Origin: Lachnospiraceae bacterium
GTDB taxonomy: Bacteria > Bacillota > Clostridia > Lachnospirales > Lachnospiraceae
DNA: 47,962 nucleotides
Assembly (NCBI GenBank): GCA_017449765.1
Contig: JAFTFE010000139.1
Coordinates: 1-47,962, forward strand
Direction of reading: 5' to 3'
In this document: piece after piece, positions 1 through 8,951 of the stretch
Position numbering within the stretch: the stretch's first letter is position 1
How the letters are laid out: the number at the start of each line of letters is the position of its first letter
Made by a program: the position numbers and the translations under genes
The notes under the pieces: generated by a model
Told to the model about the DNA's origin: nothing
The model's database searches: none
Seen by the model: only the letters and a program-made list of their open reading frames with translations

Positions 1-8
1 AGTAAAAA

Positions 9-923
9 ATGAAAAAGAATAAAAATCTATTTATTATAAAACTGATATGTATTTCATTTTTGCCGATGCTTGTATGTGCCTGCGGTAAAAAAGACAATAC
101 ACCGGAGTTTTCAGACGACGGAATGTTGGTTAAGCTTTCGGCTACACCTAAGGATATTGAGGAGGAACCGTTTACATATACTACTAATATTGAGGTATAT
201 AGTGACGGAACAGTTAAAATATATGCAGATAATTTTTCGAAATGGTATGGCAAGGATGAGCCTGATGTAGAAGAATTGAAAATTGATGATTCAGAACTCG
301 GGGAGATTAAACAGGCAATAGTTGATGAAGATTTGTATCATTTACATGAAGATGTGGGAAATAAAGACGGAATATCAGGGGTTGAAAAAAAACTTACTGT
401 ATATACTAAATCAGGTGAATATAGTGTATATGGTATAAACCCTTCAAATGTAAAATTTAATAAGGTGTATGATTTGATTTACGGATTAAGACGAGATGAG
501 CTTGCTACATATATTCTTTATATCGAAGATATTCAAAAAAAGGGAAGTGTGGATGATATAGGCGTTACTATCGAAGATTCATGCGAGAAAATTTTATTTG
601 ACAACTCTGATATTAAGGATATATATATTGAGGATGTGTCTGTATATTCGGAGGAAGAGGATGAGGATTTACATGAAGATAATACCTCCAAATACAAGAT
701 TGTAATTGAATTGACAGATGAGAATGTGGAAAGCTTGTATGAGATGACAAAATATGCGGATAGTATGAATTATGTTGCGTTTAATCTGTATGTTGATAAA
801 TCGCTCAATATGATACTTTATACTGATGTACCTATTGAAGACGGTAAGATATATTCAAATAGTGATTATACGGAAGAGGCCGCCGAAAATGCGGCTGAAA
901 TGCTTGTTAATGAGTTAAAATGA
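9..923 (+). CDS. Putative lipoprotein, function unknown
   Basis: A 304-residue secreted lipoprotein. The N-terminus has a basic start, a hydrophobic stretch (about residues 8-23) and a lipobox-like VCAC with the lipidated Cys at residue 25, followed by an acidic mature protein rich in Asp and Glu. I do not recognise a defined family. The last 50 residues (NLYVDKSLNMIL, then DYTEEAAENAAEML) faintly resemble the P1 head of SecD, where a strand is followed by an ITDG-like turn and an EEA-rich helix; this is a weak resemblance, not an assignment. No gene upstream is visible, so its operon is unknown. A separate promoter for the next gene lies downstream. Confidence 0.6.
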   Translation: MKKNKNLFIIKLICISFLPMLVCACGKKDNTPEFSDDGMLVKLSATPKDIEEEPFTYTTNIEVYSDGTVKIYADNFSKWYGKDEPDVEELKIDDSELGEIKQAIVDEDLYHLHEDVGNKDGISGVEKKLTVYTKSGEYSVYGINPSNVKFNKVYDLIYGLRRDELATYILYIEDIQKKGSVDDIGVTIEDSCEKILFDNSDIKDIYIEDVSVYSEEEDEDLHEDNTSKYKIVIELTDENVESLYEMTKYADSMNYVAFNLYVDKSLNMILYTDVPIEDGKIYSNSDYTEEAAENAAEMLVNELK

Positions 924-947
924 TAGTGTGACATTTATAAAATGATA

Positions 948-975
948 TTGACTTTTTTACTATCTTGGTTAAAAT
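948..975 (+). promoter_or_regulatory. Putative sigma-A promoter for glmU-pth-mfd
   Basis: TTGACT (948-953) and TAAAAT (970-975) are separated by 16 bases, about 50 bases before the glmU start. No terminator separates glmU, pth, mfd and the foldase gene, so this may drive all four. Prediction from consensus only. Confidence 0.4.
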
Positions 976-1024
976 ATATTAGTACTGTTATGTTTGGACA
1001 AAGTTGGAAAGTTGAGGAAGTTTT

Positions 1025-1771
1025 ATGGATAAATTAAAAGCGGTCATTCTGGCAGCTGGCAAGGGAACAAGAATGAATTCAGATATGCCGAAGGTTATCC
1101 ACAAGTGCGATAATCAGCCTATGGTGCATTACGTTATTAAAGCTGCAAAAGATGCAGGAGCTATGGATGTGTGCGTTATAGTTGGATATGGTGAAAACGA
1201 GGTTAAAAAGGCAATTTATGATGTGGTTGATTTTGTAACACAGGAGGAACAGCTTGGAACAGGTCATGCGGTGAAGTGTGCGAAGGATTTCATCGGTACA
1301 GATGGAGATGTGCTTGTGCTGTGTGGAGATACACCACTTATAACAGGAGATACACTTACGAAATTAGTTGAGTTGCACAAGAAGCTGGCAAATGGTGTTA
1401 CGGTGCTTTCTGCCATAGTTGATGATCCGACGGGATATGGCAGGATAATAAGAGATGAACAGAATGGTTTTGTTAAAATTGTTGAACAAAAGGATGCTGA
1501 CGAGGAAGAACTGGCTGTAAAAGAGATAAATTCCGGTATGTATATTTTCAATGCAGAGGCGCTTTCTGCAAGTCTTGAGCTTTTAAGTAATGATAATGCA
1601 GCGGGAGAATATTATCTGACTGATACAATTGCCATAATCAAAAAGATAGGTCTAAGAGTTTCTGCTATGGCACTTTCCGGAAATGCTGTCGATGATATTA
1701 AGGGTGTGAACACCATAGAACAGCTTGAACAGGCGACTGCCATAATGCAGAATAGGTCCGGTCAGAATTAA
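1025..1771 (+). CDS. glmU: UDP-GlcNAc pyrophosphorylase domain, stand-alone GlmU N-terminal half
   Basis: A 248-residue nucleotidyltransferase that should join UTP and GlcNAc-1-phosphate to make UDP-GlcNAc for peptidoglycan. The signature LAAGKGTRM followed by PKVIH (residues 9-25) is the nucleotide-binding loop. GTGHAVK, CGDTPLI and AGEYYLTD are further GlmU-type motifs. Typical GlmU is about 450 residues, with a C-terminal left-handed beta-helix that acetylates glucosamine-1-phosphate. Here the protein stops right after the linker helix (DIKGVNTIEQLEQA), and pth begins 10 bases later, so the acetyltransferase half is absent. There is no frameshifted remainder. The second activity must come from another gene or another substrate is used. 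Confidence 0.85.
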   Translation: MDKLKAVILAAGKGTRMNSDMPKVIHKCDNQPMVHYVIKAAKDAGAMDVCVIVGYGENEVKKAIYDVVDFVTQEEQLGTGHAVKCAKDFIGTDGDVLVLCGDTPLITGDTLTKLVELHKKLANGVTVLSAIVDDPTGYGRIIRDEQNGFVKIVEQKDADEEELAVKEINSGMYIFNAEALSASLELLSNDNAAGEYYLTDTIAIIKKIGLRVSAMALSGNAVDDIKGVNTIEQLEQATAIMQNRSGQN

Positions 1772-1781
1772 AGGTAGGTCT

Positions 1782-2339
1782 ATGAAGATAATTGCAGGAC
1801 TTGGAAATCCGTCTAAGGAATATTATGGTACAAGGCATAATGTCGGGTTTTCGGTTATATATAATATAAGTGATAATTATAATATAAGTGTAGACACTAA
1901 GAAGCATAAAGCTCTTATTGGAAAGGGTATTATAGAGAGTGAGAAGGTAATTCTTGCCATGCCTCAGACTTTCATGAATCTTTCGGGTGAAAGCATAAGG
2001 GAATTACTTGATTATTACAAATGTTCAAATGAAGATTTAATTGTCATATATGATGATGTAAGTCTTGATGTCGGTAAACTCAGGATAAGGAAAAAGGGAA
2101 GTGCCGGCGGACATAACGGTATAAAGAATATCATCCGGCACTTAGGGACAGATGTGTTTACAAGGATAAAAGTCGGAGTCGGTGAGAAGCCTGCGAAGAT
2201 GGATTTGGCAGATTATGTATTAGGAAGATTCTCAAGTGAGGAACAGCCTGTTATAAGAGATGCTGCCGACCGGGCAAGGGAGGCAGTCAGCGTTATTATA
2301 AAAGAAGGCGCAGATTCTGCCATGAATAAATTTAATTAA
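1782..2339 (+). CDS. pth: Peptidyl-tRNA hydrolase
   Basis: A 185-residue cytoplasmic enzyme that recycles tRNA from peptidyl-tRNAs dropped by ribosomes. It starts MKIIAGLGNPSKEYYGTRHNVGF, carrying the family Asn and catalytic His (GLGNP, TRHNVG). Later motifs are PQTFMNLSGE, DDVSLDVGKLRIRKKGSAGGHNG and VGVGEKP. Length and motif order are normal. It lies 10 bases after glmU and 18 bases before the corrected mfd start, so the three are probably cotranscribed. The glmU-pth-mfd order is a familiar Firmicute arrangement. Confidence 0.97.
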   Translation: MKIIAGLGNPSKEYYGTRHNVGFSVIYNISDNYNISVDTKKHKALIGKGIIESEKVILAMPQTFMNLSGESIRELLDYYKCSNEDLIVIYDDVSLDVGKLRIRKKGSAGGHNGIKNIIRHLGTDVFTRIKVGVGEKPAKMDLADYVLGRFSSEEQPVIRDAADRAREAVSVIIKEGADSAMNKFN

Positions 2340-2357
2340 ATATTGGAGGTTCTTAAT

Positions 2358-5300
2358 ATGCAGGCACTTATTGCAGCATTTAAGGAAGAACCGGGATTTA
2401 CAGAGCTGATAGATAACATACATCATAATAATTATCCTGTTCACATATGGGGATTGGATAAGCATGTTGAGCCTCTTGTGGCGAAAGCCGTATCAGATGA
2501 CACGGGGGCGGATTTGAAGCTTATAATTACATATGATGAGCGGCGTGCAAGAGAGCTTGTATCTGATTATAAGCTGTATGACAGGGATGTGTATTATTAT
2601 CCTGCAAAGGACGCTCTTTTTTATTATGCGGATATACACAGTAATGATACGGTTAAGGAAAGACTTGAGATAATAAGACATATTATAATGGGTGACAGTA
2701 TAACGGTCGTAACGACTATAGAAGGCTTGATGGATAAGCTGCCGCCGATTAACCATATCAGGGATAATGTATATACGCTTAAGCTTAATCAAAGTGTTGA
2801 TGTTAAAAAACTATCAGCAAAACTTATAACTCTCGGCTATGAGAAAACTACAATGGTTGAAGGACACGGGCAGTTCTCAGTAAGAGGCGGAATAATTGAT
2901 ATATTCCCAATTACTGAGGAGTGCCCTTATCGAGTTGAACTGTGGGGAGATGATATTGATTCAATAAGAAGCTTCGATGTGGAAAGCCAACGCTCTATAG
3001 AAGAGACAGATGAAATAAGTATCTATCCTTCCTGTGAGATGGTTCTAACGGAAGATAGGATAGAAAAAGGACTTGCAGGGATAGAAAAGGAGCATAAGAA
3101 ACAGGCTCAGAAGCTTAAGAAAGAATTTCGTACGGATGCTTATGCAAGACTCAATAAGATGGTTGAAGCTGTTAAGGAGGAATTAAAGGAATTTAATTCC
3201 ACTATGGGCTTAGACAGTATGGTTGAGTTTTTTTATGATGAGACAGTTTCTTTTTTGGATTATTTCGCTGATGATACGGATATATTTATTGATAATCCTG
3301 ATAAGGTATATCGTCAGGCGGATGTATATACTACGGAATTTGCTTTTTCCATGACAGGCAGACTGGAAGGCGGATATATTCTTCCGAAGCAGGCAGATGT
3401 CTTATATGAGGGTAAACATATTATAGCAAGACTATGTGAGAGAAAGCTTGTGCTTATCTCAGAAATATACGCTGCACAAAGGGGCTGGAAGGAAAAGAAG
3501 AATATTAAGATAGATACGGCAGGGCTTATAAGTTATAACAACAGCTTTGAGAATCTTATGTCTGATATAGAAAGATGGAAGAAGAAAAAGTATAAGGTTA
3601 TTATTCTGTCTCCGTCCGGTACAAGGGCAAGAAGGATAGTAAAGGACTTAAATGACAATGAGATAACTGCATATTTTTCCGAAAAGGGTGACAGGAAGCT
3701 TAAAAGCGGTGAGGTGATGGCTTCTGTCGGACGTGTGGAAACAGGTTTTGAAATACCTTCATGCAAGTTGGTTGTAATAAGTGAAAGCGATATTTTCACG
3801 GCAAAAGAGATTAAGAAGAAGAGGAAGACCTCGCGTTATCAGGGAGATAAGATCAGCAGCTTCTCGGATGTAAGTGTAGGTGACTACGTAGTACATCAAA
3901 ATCATGGTGTAGGTATATACCGGGGTATAGAAAAGGTTGAAACAGATGGGCGCCTTAAGGATTATATAAGTATTGAATATGATAAAGGAAGCAAGCTTTT
4001 TATACCTGTTGAGCAGCTTGATATGATTGGAAAGCTTTCAGGTAAAGAAGGTGTAAAGCCTAAGTTAAATAAGCTGGGCGGTACAGATTGGGAGAAGGTT
4101 AAGCAGCGTGTAAGGGGCCATGTTGATGATATTGCGAGAGAGCTTATAGAACTTTATGCCAAGAGACAGACTTCGCATGGCTTTAAATATTCGGAGGATA
4201 CTGTATGGCAGAGTGAATTTGAAGAACTATTTCCTTACGAAGAAACCATTGACCAACAGAAAGCCATAGATGAGACCAAGAGAGACATGGAAAGTGAAAG
4301 AATTATGGATAGGCTAATCTGTGGAGATGTTGGTTTTGGTAAGACGGAGATTGCTATAAGAGCTGCGTTTAAAGCGGTTCAGGATAATAAGCAGGTCGCT
4401 TACCTTGTGCCTACAACTATTTTAGCGGAGCAGCATTATAATACATTTAAGGAGAGAATGAGTAACTTTCCCGTAAATGTCAGAATGCTGTCAAGGTTCT
4501 GTACGCAGAAGGAGATAAAGCAGATATTAAATGAGTTAAAAACCGGTACGGTAGACATAGTCATAGGTACACACAGGCTTTTGTCAAAAGATGTGGAATT
4601 TAAGAATCTCGGATTGCTTATCATAGATGAGGAGCAGAGATTCGGTGTAAAACACAAGGAACAGATTAAACAGATGAAGGTCAGTGTTGATGTTCTTACA
4701 CTTACTGCTACGCCTATACCGAGAACTCTTCATATGAGTATGGTAGGACTTCGTGATATCAGTCTGCTTGAAGAACCGCCTATAGACAGAATGCCTATTC
4801 AGACATATATTATGGAATATGATATAGAGTTTGTGAAAGAGGCAATTAACAGGGAACTTAATCGTAACGGACAGGTTTATTATGTATATAACAGAGTCAA
4901 TACGATTGAGGATATAACGGCAAGATTACGTGCGGTAATACCTGATGCGAGGATTGAATTCGCACACGGCAAGATGAACGAGCGTGAGCTTGAAGAGATA
5001 ATGCACAGGTTTATCAATAAGGAGGTAGATGTCCTTGTTTCTACCACTATAATAGAAACAGGCCTTGATATACCGAACGTTAATACAATAATTATCCATG
5101 ATGCGGATAAATTTGGACTTGCACAGTTATATCAGCTAAGAGGGCGTGTAGGAAGAACCAATAGAAGTGCTTATGCCTTCCTGTTATACAAACGCGATAA
5201 GATAATCAAAGAAGTAGCTGAGAAAAGACTTAAAGCCATAAGAGAATTTACTGAGCTTGGTTCGGGTTATAAGATATCCATGAAGGACCTTGAAATACGA

Positions 5301-5879
5301 GGTGCAGGTAATCTGCTCGGACAGGAGCAGTCGGGCAATATCGAGGCGGTAGGTTATGATTTGTATTGTAAGATGTTAAATGATGCGATAAAACGTCTTT
5401 CCGGGGAAGAGGAAAAACCGGATTTTGTAACCTCGATAGAGCTTCCGGTAGAGGCATATATACCTGAAACATATGTAAAGAGTGAATTTGTAAAATTAGA
5501 TTTATATAAACGTATCTCAAAATGTAACACAAGAGAGGAAAATGATGCTATAATAGAAGAAGTGCGTGACAGATTCGGCGAGCCGCCAAAAAGCTTTTTC
5601 CGACTTTTGGATATTGCATATCTTAAGTCGATGGGACATAATAACTATATAACGGATATTAAATACTTAAATGATGAGGTTATGTTCGTAATTATGCCTA
5701 CAGCTCCCGTACACACCGAAAAAATCGATGTATTATTAAAGAAATACAAGGGAGAGATGAGGTTTGTGGCTGACAAGAATGCAGGTTTCAGGCTTAAAGC
5801 GTCGAAACTTATTCAGGAGGAATTGTTAGAAAAGGTGGAAGCTGCCTTGGATGACATTAAGATACTGTATGATGAATAA
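2358..5879 (+). CDS. mfd: Transcription-repair coupling factor Mfd
   Basis: An 1173-residue DNA translocase that removes stalled RNA polymerase from lesions and recruits UvrA. An in-frame TTG at 2343 would start inside the ribosome binding site GGAGG (2345-2349), so the ATG at 2358, eight bases after that site, is the better start. Domain order: UvrB-like N-terminal region (residues 1-300), RNA polymerase-interacting CarD-like domain beginning near residue 503 (VGDYVVHQNHGVGIYRG), helicase core with Walker A GDVGFGKTE (about 655) and DEEQ box (about 756), SAT-like TATPIPRTL, the motif VI region QLRGRVGR, the TRG region near 960-985 and a C-terminal UvrA-binding-surface domain. Full length and apparently intact. 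Confidence 0.97.
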   Translation: MQALIAAFKEEPGFTELIDNIHHNNYPVHIWGLDKHVEPLVAKAVSDDTGADLKLIITYDERRARELVSDYKLYDRDVYYYPAKDALFYYADIHSNDTVKERLEIIRHIIMGDSITVVTTIEGLMDKLPPINHIRDNVYTLKLNQSVDVKKLSAKLITLGYEKTTMVEGHGQFSVRGGIIDIFPITEECPYRVELWGDDIDSIRSFDVESQRSIEETDEISIYPSCEMVLTEDRIEKGLAGIEKEHKKQAQKLKKEFRTDAYARLNKMVEAVKEELKEFNSTMGLDSMVEFFYDETVSFLDYFADDTDIFIDNPDKVYRQADVYTTEFAFSMTGRLEGGYILPKQADVLYEGKHIIARLCERKLVLISEIYAAQRGWKEKKNIKIDTAGLISYNNSFENLMSDIERWKKKKYKVIILSPSGTRARRIVKDLNDNEITAYFSEKGDRKLKSGEVMASVGRVETGFEIPSCKLVVISESDIFTAKEIKKKRKTSRYQGDKISSFSDVSVGDYVVHQNHGVGIYRGIEKVETDGRLKDYISIEYDKGSKLFIPVEQLDMIGKLSGKEGVKPKLNKLGGTDWEKVKQRVRGHVDDIARELIELYAKRQTSHGFKYSEDTVWQSEFEELFPYEETIDQQKAIDETKRDMESERIMDRLICGDVGFGKTEIAIRAAFKAVQDNKQVAYLVPTTILAEQHYNTFKERMSNFPVNVRMLSRFCTQKEIKQILNELKTGTVDIVIGTHRLLSKDVEFKNLGLLIIDEEQRFGVKHKEQIKQMKVSVDVLTLTATPIPRTLHMSMVGLRDISLLEEPPIDRMPIQTYIMEYDIEFVKEAINRELNRNGQVYYVYNRVNTIEDITARLRAVIPDARIEFAHGKMNERELEEIMHRFINKEVDVLVSTTIIETGLDIPNVNTIIIHDADKFGLAQLYQLRGRVGRTNRSAYAFLLYKRDKIIKEVAEKRLKAIREFTELGSGYKISMKDLEIRGAGNLLGQEQSGNIEAVGYDLYCKMLNDAIKRLSGEEEKPDFVTSIELPVEAYIPETYVKSEFVKLDLYKRISKCNTREENDAIIEEVRDRFGEPPKSFFRLLDIAYLKSMGHNNYITDIKYLNDEVMFVIMPTAPVHTEKIDVLLKKYKGEMRFVADKNAGFRLKASKLIQEELLEKVEAALDDIKILYDE

Positions 5880-5900
5880 TCTATAAGGGAGGTACTTATA

Positions 5901-6956
5901 GTGAAGAATAGGATATTGAGTTTATTACTATTGGGTATAATTCTTGTAACCGGTATATCCGGCTGTACCAAGCGCTCAGTCGATGAAAACGATATAAAGG
6001 ATGATAAGGTTGTATTTCAATATGGCAGTAATATAGTTACAAAAGCGGAAGTTTATGTGTATATCAATACGATCAAGGAACGCTATGAGAGTCAGTATGG
6101 AGATGAGGTGTGGGCTTTGGCTCTTCCTGATGCAGACTCTGATGAGATATCAATGGTGGACCTGACAAAACAGGAAGTTGTAGAGGAAATAATTAAGGTC
6201 AAAACCTTGTATGCTCATGCGGATGATTTTGATATAACTCTTACCGAAAAAGAAAAATCCGATATAGAAGAAAAGGCAAAAAGTTTTTATGATGGTCTTA
6301 CGGATAATGAAAAACTTGATATGAGTCTTACTAATGATAAGATAATACAGATACTTACCGAGAATGCAATCGCTAAAAAAGTTGAAGATAAAATATTAGA
6401 AGATAATCCGATAGAAATATCTGACGAACAGGCAAGAATGACAACTTTTTATGATATGTATTTTGATTGTTATGATATTGCGGAAGACGGAAGTATAGTT
6501 CCTTATGATAAAGAAAAAAGAAGTGAGCAGTATGAAAAAGCTCTGGCAGCATGCAGTACGCTTGCTACTGCTGTGCTGGATGATGATGAAGAAGCTGAGA
6601 GTATAGAAAAATTATCAGAATACTATAAACTTGAGCATTCAAAGACACAGACTATGGCGCCTGAGGATATACTTGAAACATACGGAGAGGATATATATAA
6701 TCTTCTTTATTCTATGAAAAACGGAGAGTATAGTACCGTTGTTGAAAGTGAATACGGTTATCATGTATTTCAGATGATTGCGCTTACCGATATTGATGAG
6801 ACTGCTGCAAGGAAGGCTCAGATGACTCAGAATGCCATAGATGATATGCTGTCAGATACCATATCAAAATGGCAGAAAGAGATTGATAAGGATTTTACTT
6901 ATCCTGACTCAGTAAATATGGATGTATATGATACTATTGAATTAAAATCAGAATAA
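5901..6956 (+). CDS. Foldase lipoprotein, parvulin-type peptidyl-prolyl isomerase
   Basis: A 351-residue lipoprotein likely to act at the outer face of the membrane as a folding chaperone of the PrsA/SurA type. It starts with GTG at 5901, 10 bases after GGGAGG. The signal peptide ends in a lipobox-like ISGC (Cys at residue 22). Residues 35-150 look like the SurA_N chaperone helices (KAEVYVYINTIKERYES). The C-terminal part has the parvulin end motif (YSTVVESEYGYHVFQM, about residue 275). The region between is acidic and less conserved than in typical PrsA, so catalytic activity is uncertain. It follows mfd by 21 bases and ends at a terminator. Confidence 0.8.
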   Translation: MKNRILSLLLLGIILVTGISGCTKRSVDENDIKDDKVVFQYGSNIVTKAEVYVYINTIKERYESQYGDEVWALALPDADSDEISMVDLTKQEVVEEIIKVKTLYAHADDFDITLTEKEKSDIEEKAKSFYDGLTDNEKLDMSLTNDKIIQILTENAIAKKVEDKILEDNPIEISDEQARMTTFYDMYFDCYDIAEDGSIVPYDKEKRSEQYEKALAACSTLATAVLDDDEEAESIEKLSEYYKLEHSKTQTMAPEDILETYGEDIYNLLYSMKNGEYSTVVESEYGYHVFQMIALTDIDETAARKAQMTQNAIDDMLSDTISKWQKEIDKDFTYPDSVNMDVYDTIELKSE

Positions 6957-7004
6957 TTTTTTATGTATAATTCATAGATATTTTAAGATAATAATAATTA
7001 AACC

Positions 7005-7034
7005 GGCGATTACAGACTTAATTTTGTAATCGCC
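7005..7034 (+). terminator. Hairpin after the foldase gene
   Basis: A perfect 10-bp stem, GGCGATTACA (7005-7014) with TGTAATCGCC (7025-7034), has a 10-base loop and is followed by an AT-rich run. It is a likely intrinsic terminator, though the T run is imperfect. It lies 49 bases after the foldase stop and before the ribosome binding site of the next gene. Confidence 0.65.
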
Positions 7035-7064
7035 ATTTAAATTAGATTATCAGGAGGAATATCT

Positions 7065-7505
7065 ATGTGGGGATTTATAATAGCACTTATATCCGGAGCG
7101 CTTATGAGTGTTCAGGGAGTTTTTAATACAGGAGTGACCAAGCAGACATCTACATGGCTTGCATCAGCATGGGTTGCTCTGTCGGGATTTGCAGTTGCAT
7201 TTATATTGTGGCTTATATTTGAGAGAAACCAGGCAGGTATTATGTCACTTGCTAAGGTTGATGATAAATACATGCTCTTGGGAGGTGTGATTGGTGCGTT
7301 TATTACGTGGACGGTCATAAAAAGTATGGCGTCGCTTGGACCTGCTAAGGCAGTTTTACTGATTGTTATATCACAGCTTCTGGTTGCATATGTAATAGAG
7401 CTTATAGGACTTTTTGGTGTAGAGAAAAGTGCATTTGAATGGACAAAACTCATAGGAATTATAATAGCCTGTGTCGGATTTATAGTTTTTCAATGGCAAA
7501 AATAA
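7065..7505 (+). CDS. YdcZ-type (DUF606) small membrane protein of the DMT superfamily
   Basis: A 146-residue integral membrane protein with about five hydrophobic helices. The start GFIIALISGALMSVQGVFNTGVTK and the Gly-rich middle (LLGGVIGAFITW) fit the DMT_YdcZ family, which is thought to transport or exchange small solutes; no substrate is established here. The ribosome binding site is AGGAGG, 6 bases before the ATG. It stands alone between a terminator and comEA. It is a half-size DMT unit, so it presumably works as a dimer (inference from the family). Confidence 0.8.
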   Translation: MWGFIIALISGALMSVQGVFNTGVTKQTSTWLASAWVALSGFAVAFILWLIFERNQAGIMSLAKVDDKYMLLGGVIGAFITWTVIKSMASLGPAKAVLLIVISQLLVAYVIELIGLFGVEKSAFEWTKLIGIIIACVGFIVFQWQK

Positions 7506-7639
7506 TTGTAAAAAATTATTAAAACTATTGTAATATTTAGAAAAGTTATGTAAAATGATGTAAGTGTTTTATAATAGCAATATGGGATAACAGACAGATG
7601 GTATACCTTTTTATTTGTTTATATAAAGAGGTGTATTAT

Positions 7640-8257
7640 ATGAAGAATAAATTAATATTTGTAATAACTCTGATGCTTTGTCTGATGATTTCCGCCTGCG
7701 ATAAAGGCGGCGGATATATTGTTACAGGCAGTGATGAAGAAGAGACTTCTGCAGAGTCAGAAGAAAAAACCGAAGAAGCGGGTTATAAGGTGTCGGATAA
7801 TAATACGGCTGTATATGTATGTGGAGCGGTAGTTAATCCGGGAGTGTACAGATTTGATACAGAGGTTATCAAGGAAGAAGCCGTAGCAGCTGCAGGAGGC
7901 TTCGCAGAGGGAGCTTCAAGGGAATATATTAATCTGGCTGAGCATGTAACAGATGGTGAGCAGATATATGTTCCGTATGAAAGTGAACTTGAGGTATCAT
8001 TTGCTTATGGTATACAGGATTATAGCATAGGACAGACATATGACGGAGTATATTCAAACGACGGAAGGCTTAATATTAATAAGGCTTCGAAAGAGGATTT
8101 TATGACTCTTGCAGGTATCGGAGAAGTGAAGGCAGAGGCTATAGTAGCCTATAGAGATGAGCACGGAGCATTTAACAGTGTTGAAGAGATTATGAATGTA
8201 GATGGCATCAAAGAAGGTGTCTATAATAATATTAAAGACAATATTACTCTGAATTGA
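7640..8257 (+). CDS. comEA: ComEA-like DNA-binding competence lipoprotein
   Basis: A 205-residue surface protein likely to bind incoming double-stranded DNA during natural transformation. The ATG at 7640 is preferred over an upstream in-frame ATG at 7598 because AAAGAGGTG precedes it and the protein then starts with a clean signal peptide and lipobox (ISAC, Cys 20). After an acidic linker come a SLBB domain (VYVCGAVVNPGVYRFD) and a C-terminal helix-hairpin-helix pair (LNINKASKEDFMTLAGIGEVKAEAIVAYRDEHG). Most ComEA proteins use a membrane anchor; here the anchor appears to be a lipid. ComEC is encoded 4 kb downstream. It is 10 bases from the response regulator, so the two are probably cotranscribed. 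Confidence 0.92.
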   Translation: MKNKLIFVITLMLCLMISACDKGGGYIVTGSDEEETSAESEEKTEEAGYKVSDNNTAVYVCGAVVNPGVYRFDTEVIKEEAVAAAGGFAEGASREYINLAEHVTDGEQIYVPYESELEVSFAYGIQDYSIGQTYDGVYSNDGRLNINKASKEDFMTLAGIGEVKAEAIVAYRDEHGAFNSVEEIMNVDGIKEGVYNNIKDNITLN

Positions 8258-8267
8258 GGTTGAAGCT

Positions 8268-8951
8268 ATGAAGAATGTTTTGGTAGTCGATGATGAAAAA
8301 TCAATAGTAAAAGGTATCAAATTTTCACTTGAACAAGACGATATGTCGGTTGACGTAGCTTATGACGGTGAGGAAGCTGTTAATAAGGCTAAGGATAATA
8401 AGTATGATATTATACTGCTTGATATAATGCTTCCGAAGTACACCGGGCTTGAAGTGTGCCAGATGGTAAGGGAATTTTCGGATGTGCCTATTATTATGCT
8501 TACAGCAAAGGGCGATGATATGGATAAAATACTTGGTCTTGAGTACGGTGCAGATGACTACATAACTAAGCCTTTTAATATACTTGAGGTAAAGGCAAGA
8601 ATAAAGGCTATCTTAAGAAGAAACAGTAAGGTTTCATCTGCGGAAGAAAGCAGTAAGACGGTTGAGGCTAAGGGACTTAAGATAGATATGGACAGCCGAC
8701 GTGTATATATAGAGGACAAGGAAGTAAATCTTACAGCCAAGGAATTTGACCTGATATATCTGTTGGTTACCAATCCTAATAAGGTTTATTCCAGAGACCA
8801 GCTTTTAAACATTATTTGGGGAGCGTCTTATCCGGGAGATGCCCGAACGGTTGATGTACATGTTAGAAGACTTAGGGAGAAGATAGAGAAAACTCCTGCA
8901 GAACCACAGTACATACATACAAAATGGGGCGTCGGCTATTATTTTTCATAA
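8268..8951 (+). CDS. OmpR/PhoB-family response regulator
   Basis: A 227-residue two-component regulator. The receiver domain (residues 1-115) has the acidic pair (VVDDE), the phosphorylatable Asp in ILLDIMLP, the Thr in MLTAKGD and Lys in ITKPF. The C-terminal winged helix (residues 130-227) ends RTVDVHVRRLREKIEKTP and VGYYFS. The natural partner is probably the kinase at 10176, separated from it by the opposite-strand adenosine deaminase gene. The 3' end overlaps the end of that gene by 13 bases. Targets are unknown; phosphate or envelope stress would be typical for the subfamily. Confidence 0.93.
   Translation: MKNVLVVDDEKSIVKGIKFSLEQDDMSVDVAYDGEEAVNKAKDNKYDIILLDIMLPKYTGLEVCQMVREFSDVPIIMLTAKGDDMDKILGLEYGADDYITKPFNILEVKARIKAILRRNSKVSSAEESSKTVEAKGLKIDMDSRRVYIEDKEVNLTAKEFDLIYLLVTNPNKVYSRDQLLNIIWGASYPGDARTVDVHVRRLREKIEKTPAEPQYIHTKWGVGYYFS

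Noticed and set aside
2343-2357. TTG as mfd start
   Set aside because: It overlaps the ribosome binding site GGAGG; the ATG at 2358 is correctly spaced.
7005-7034. Riboswitch before the YdcZ-type gene
   Set aside because: A single simple hairpin close to the previous gene; it is better explained as a terminator.
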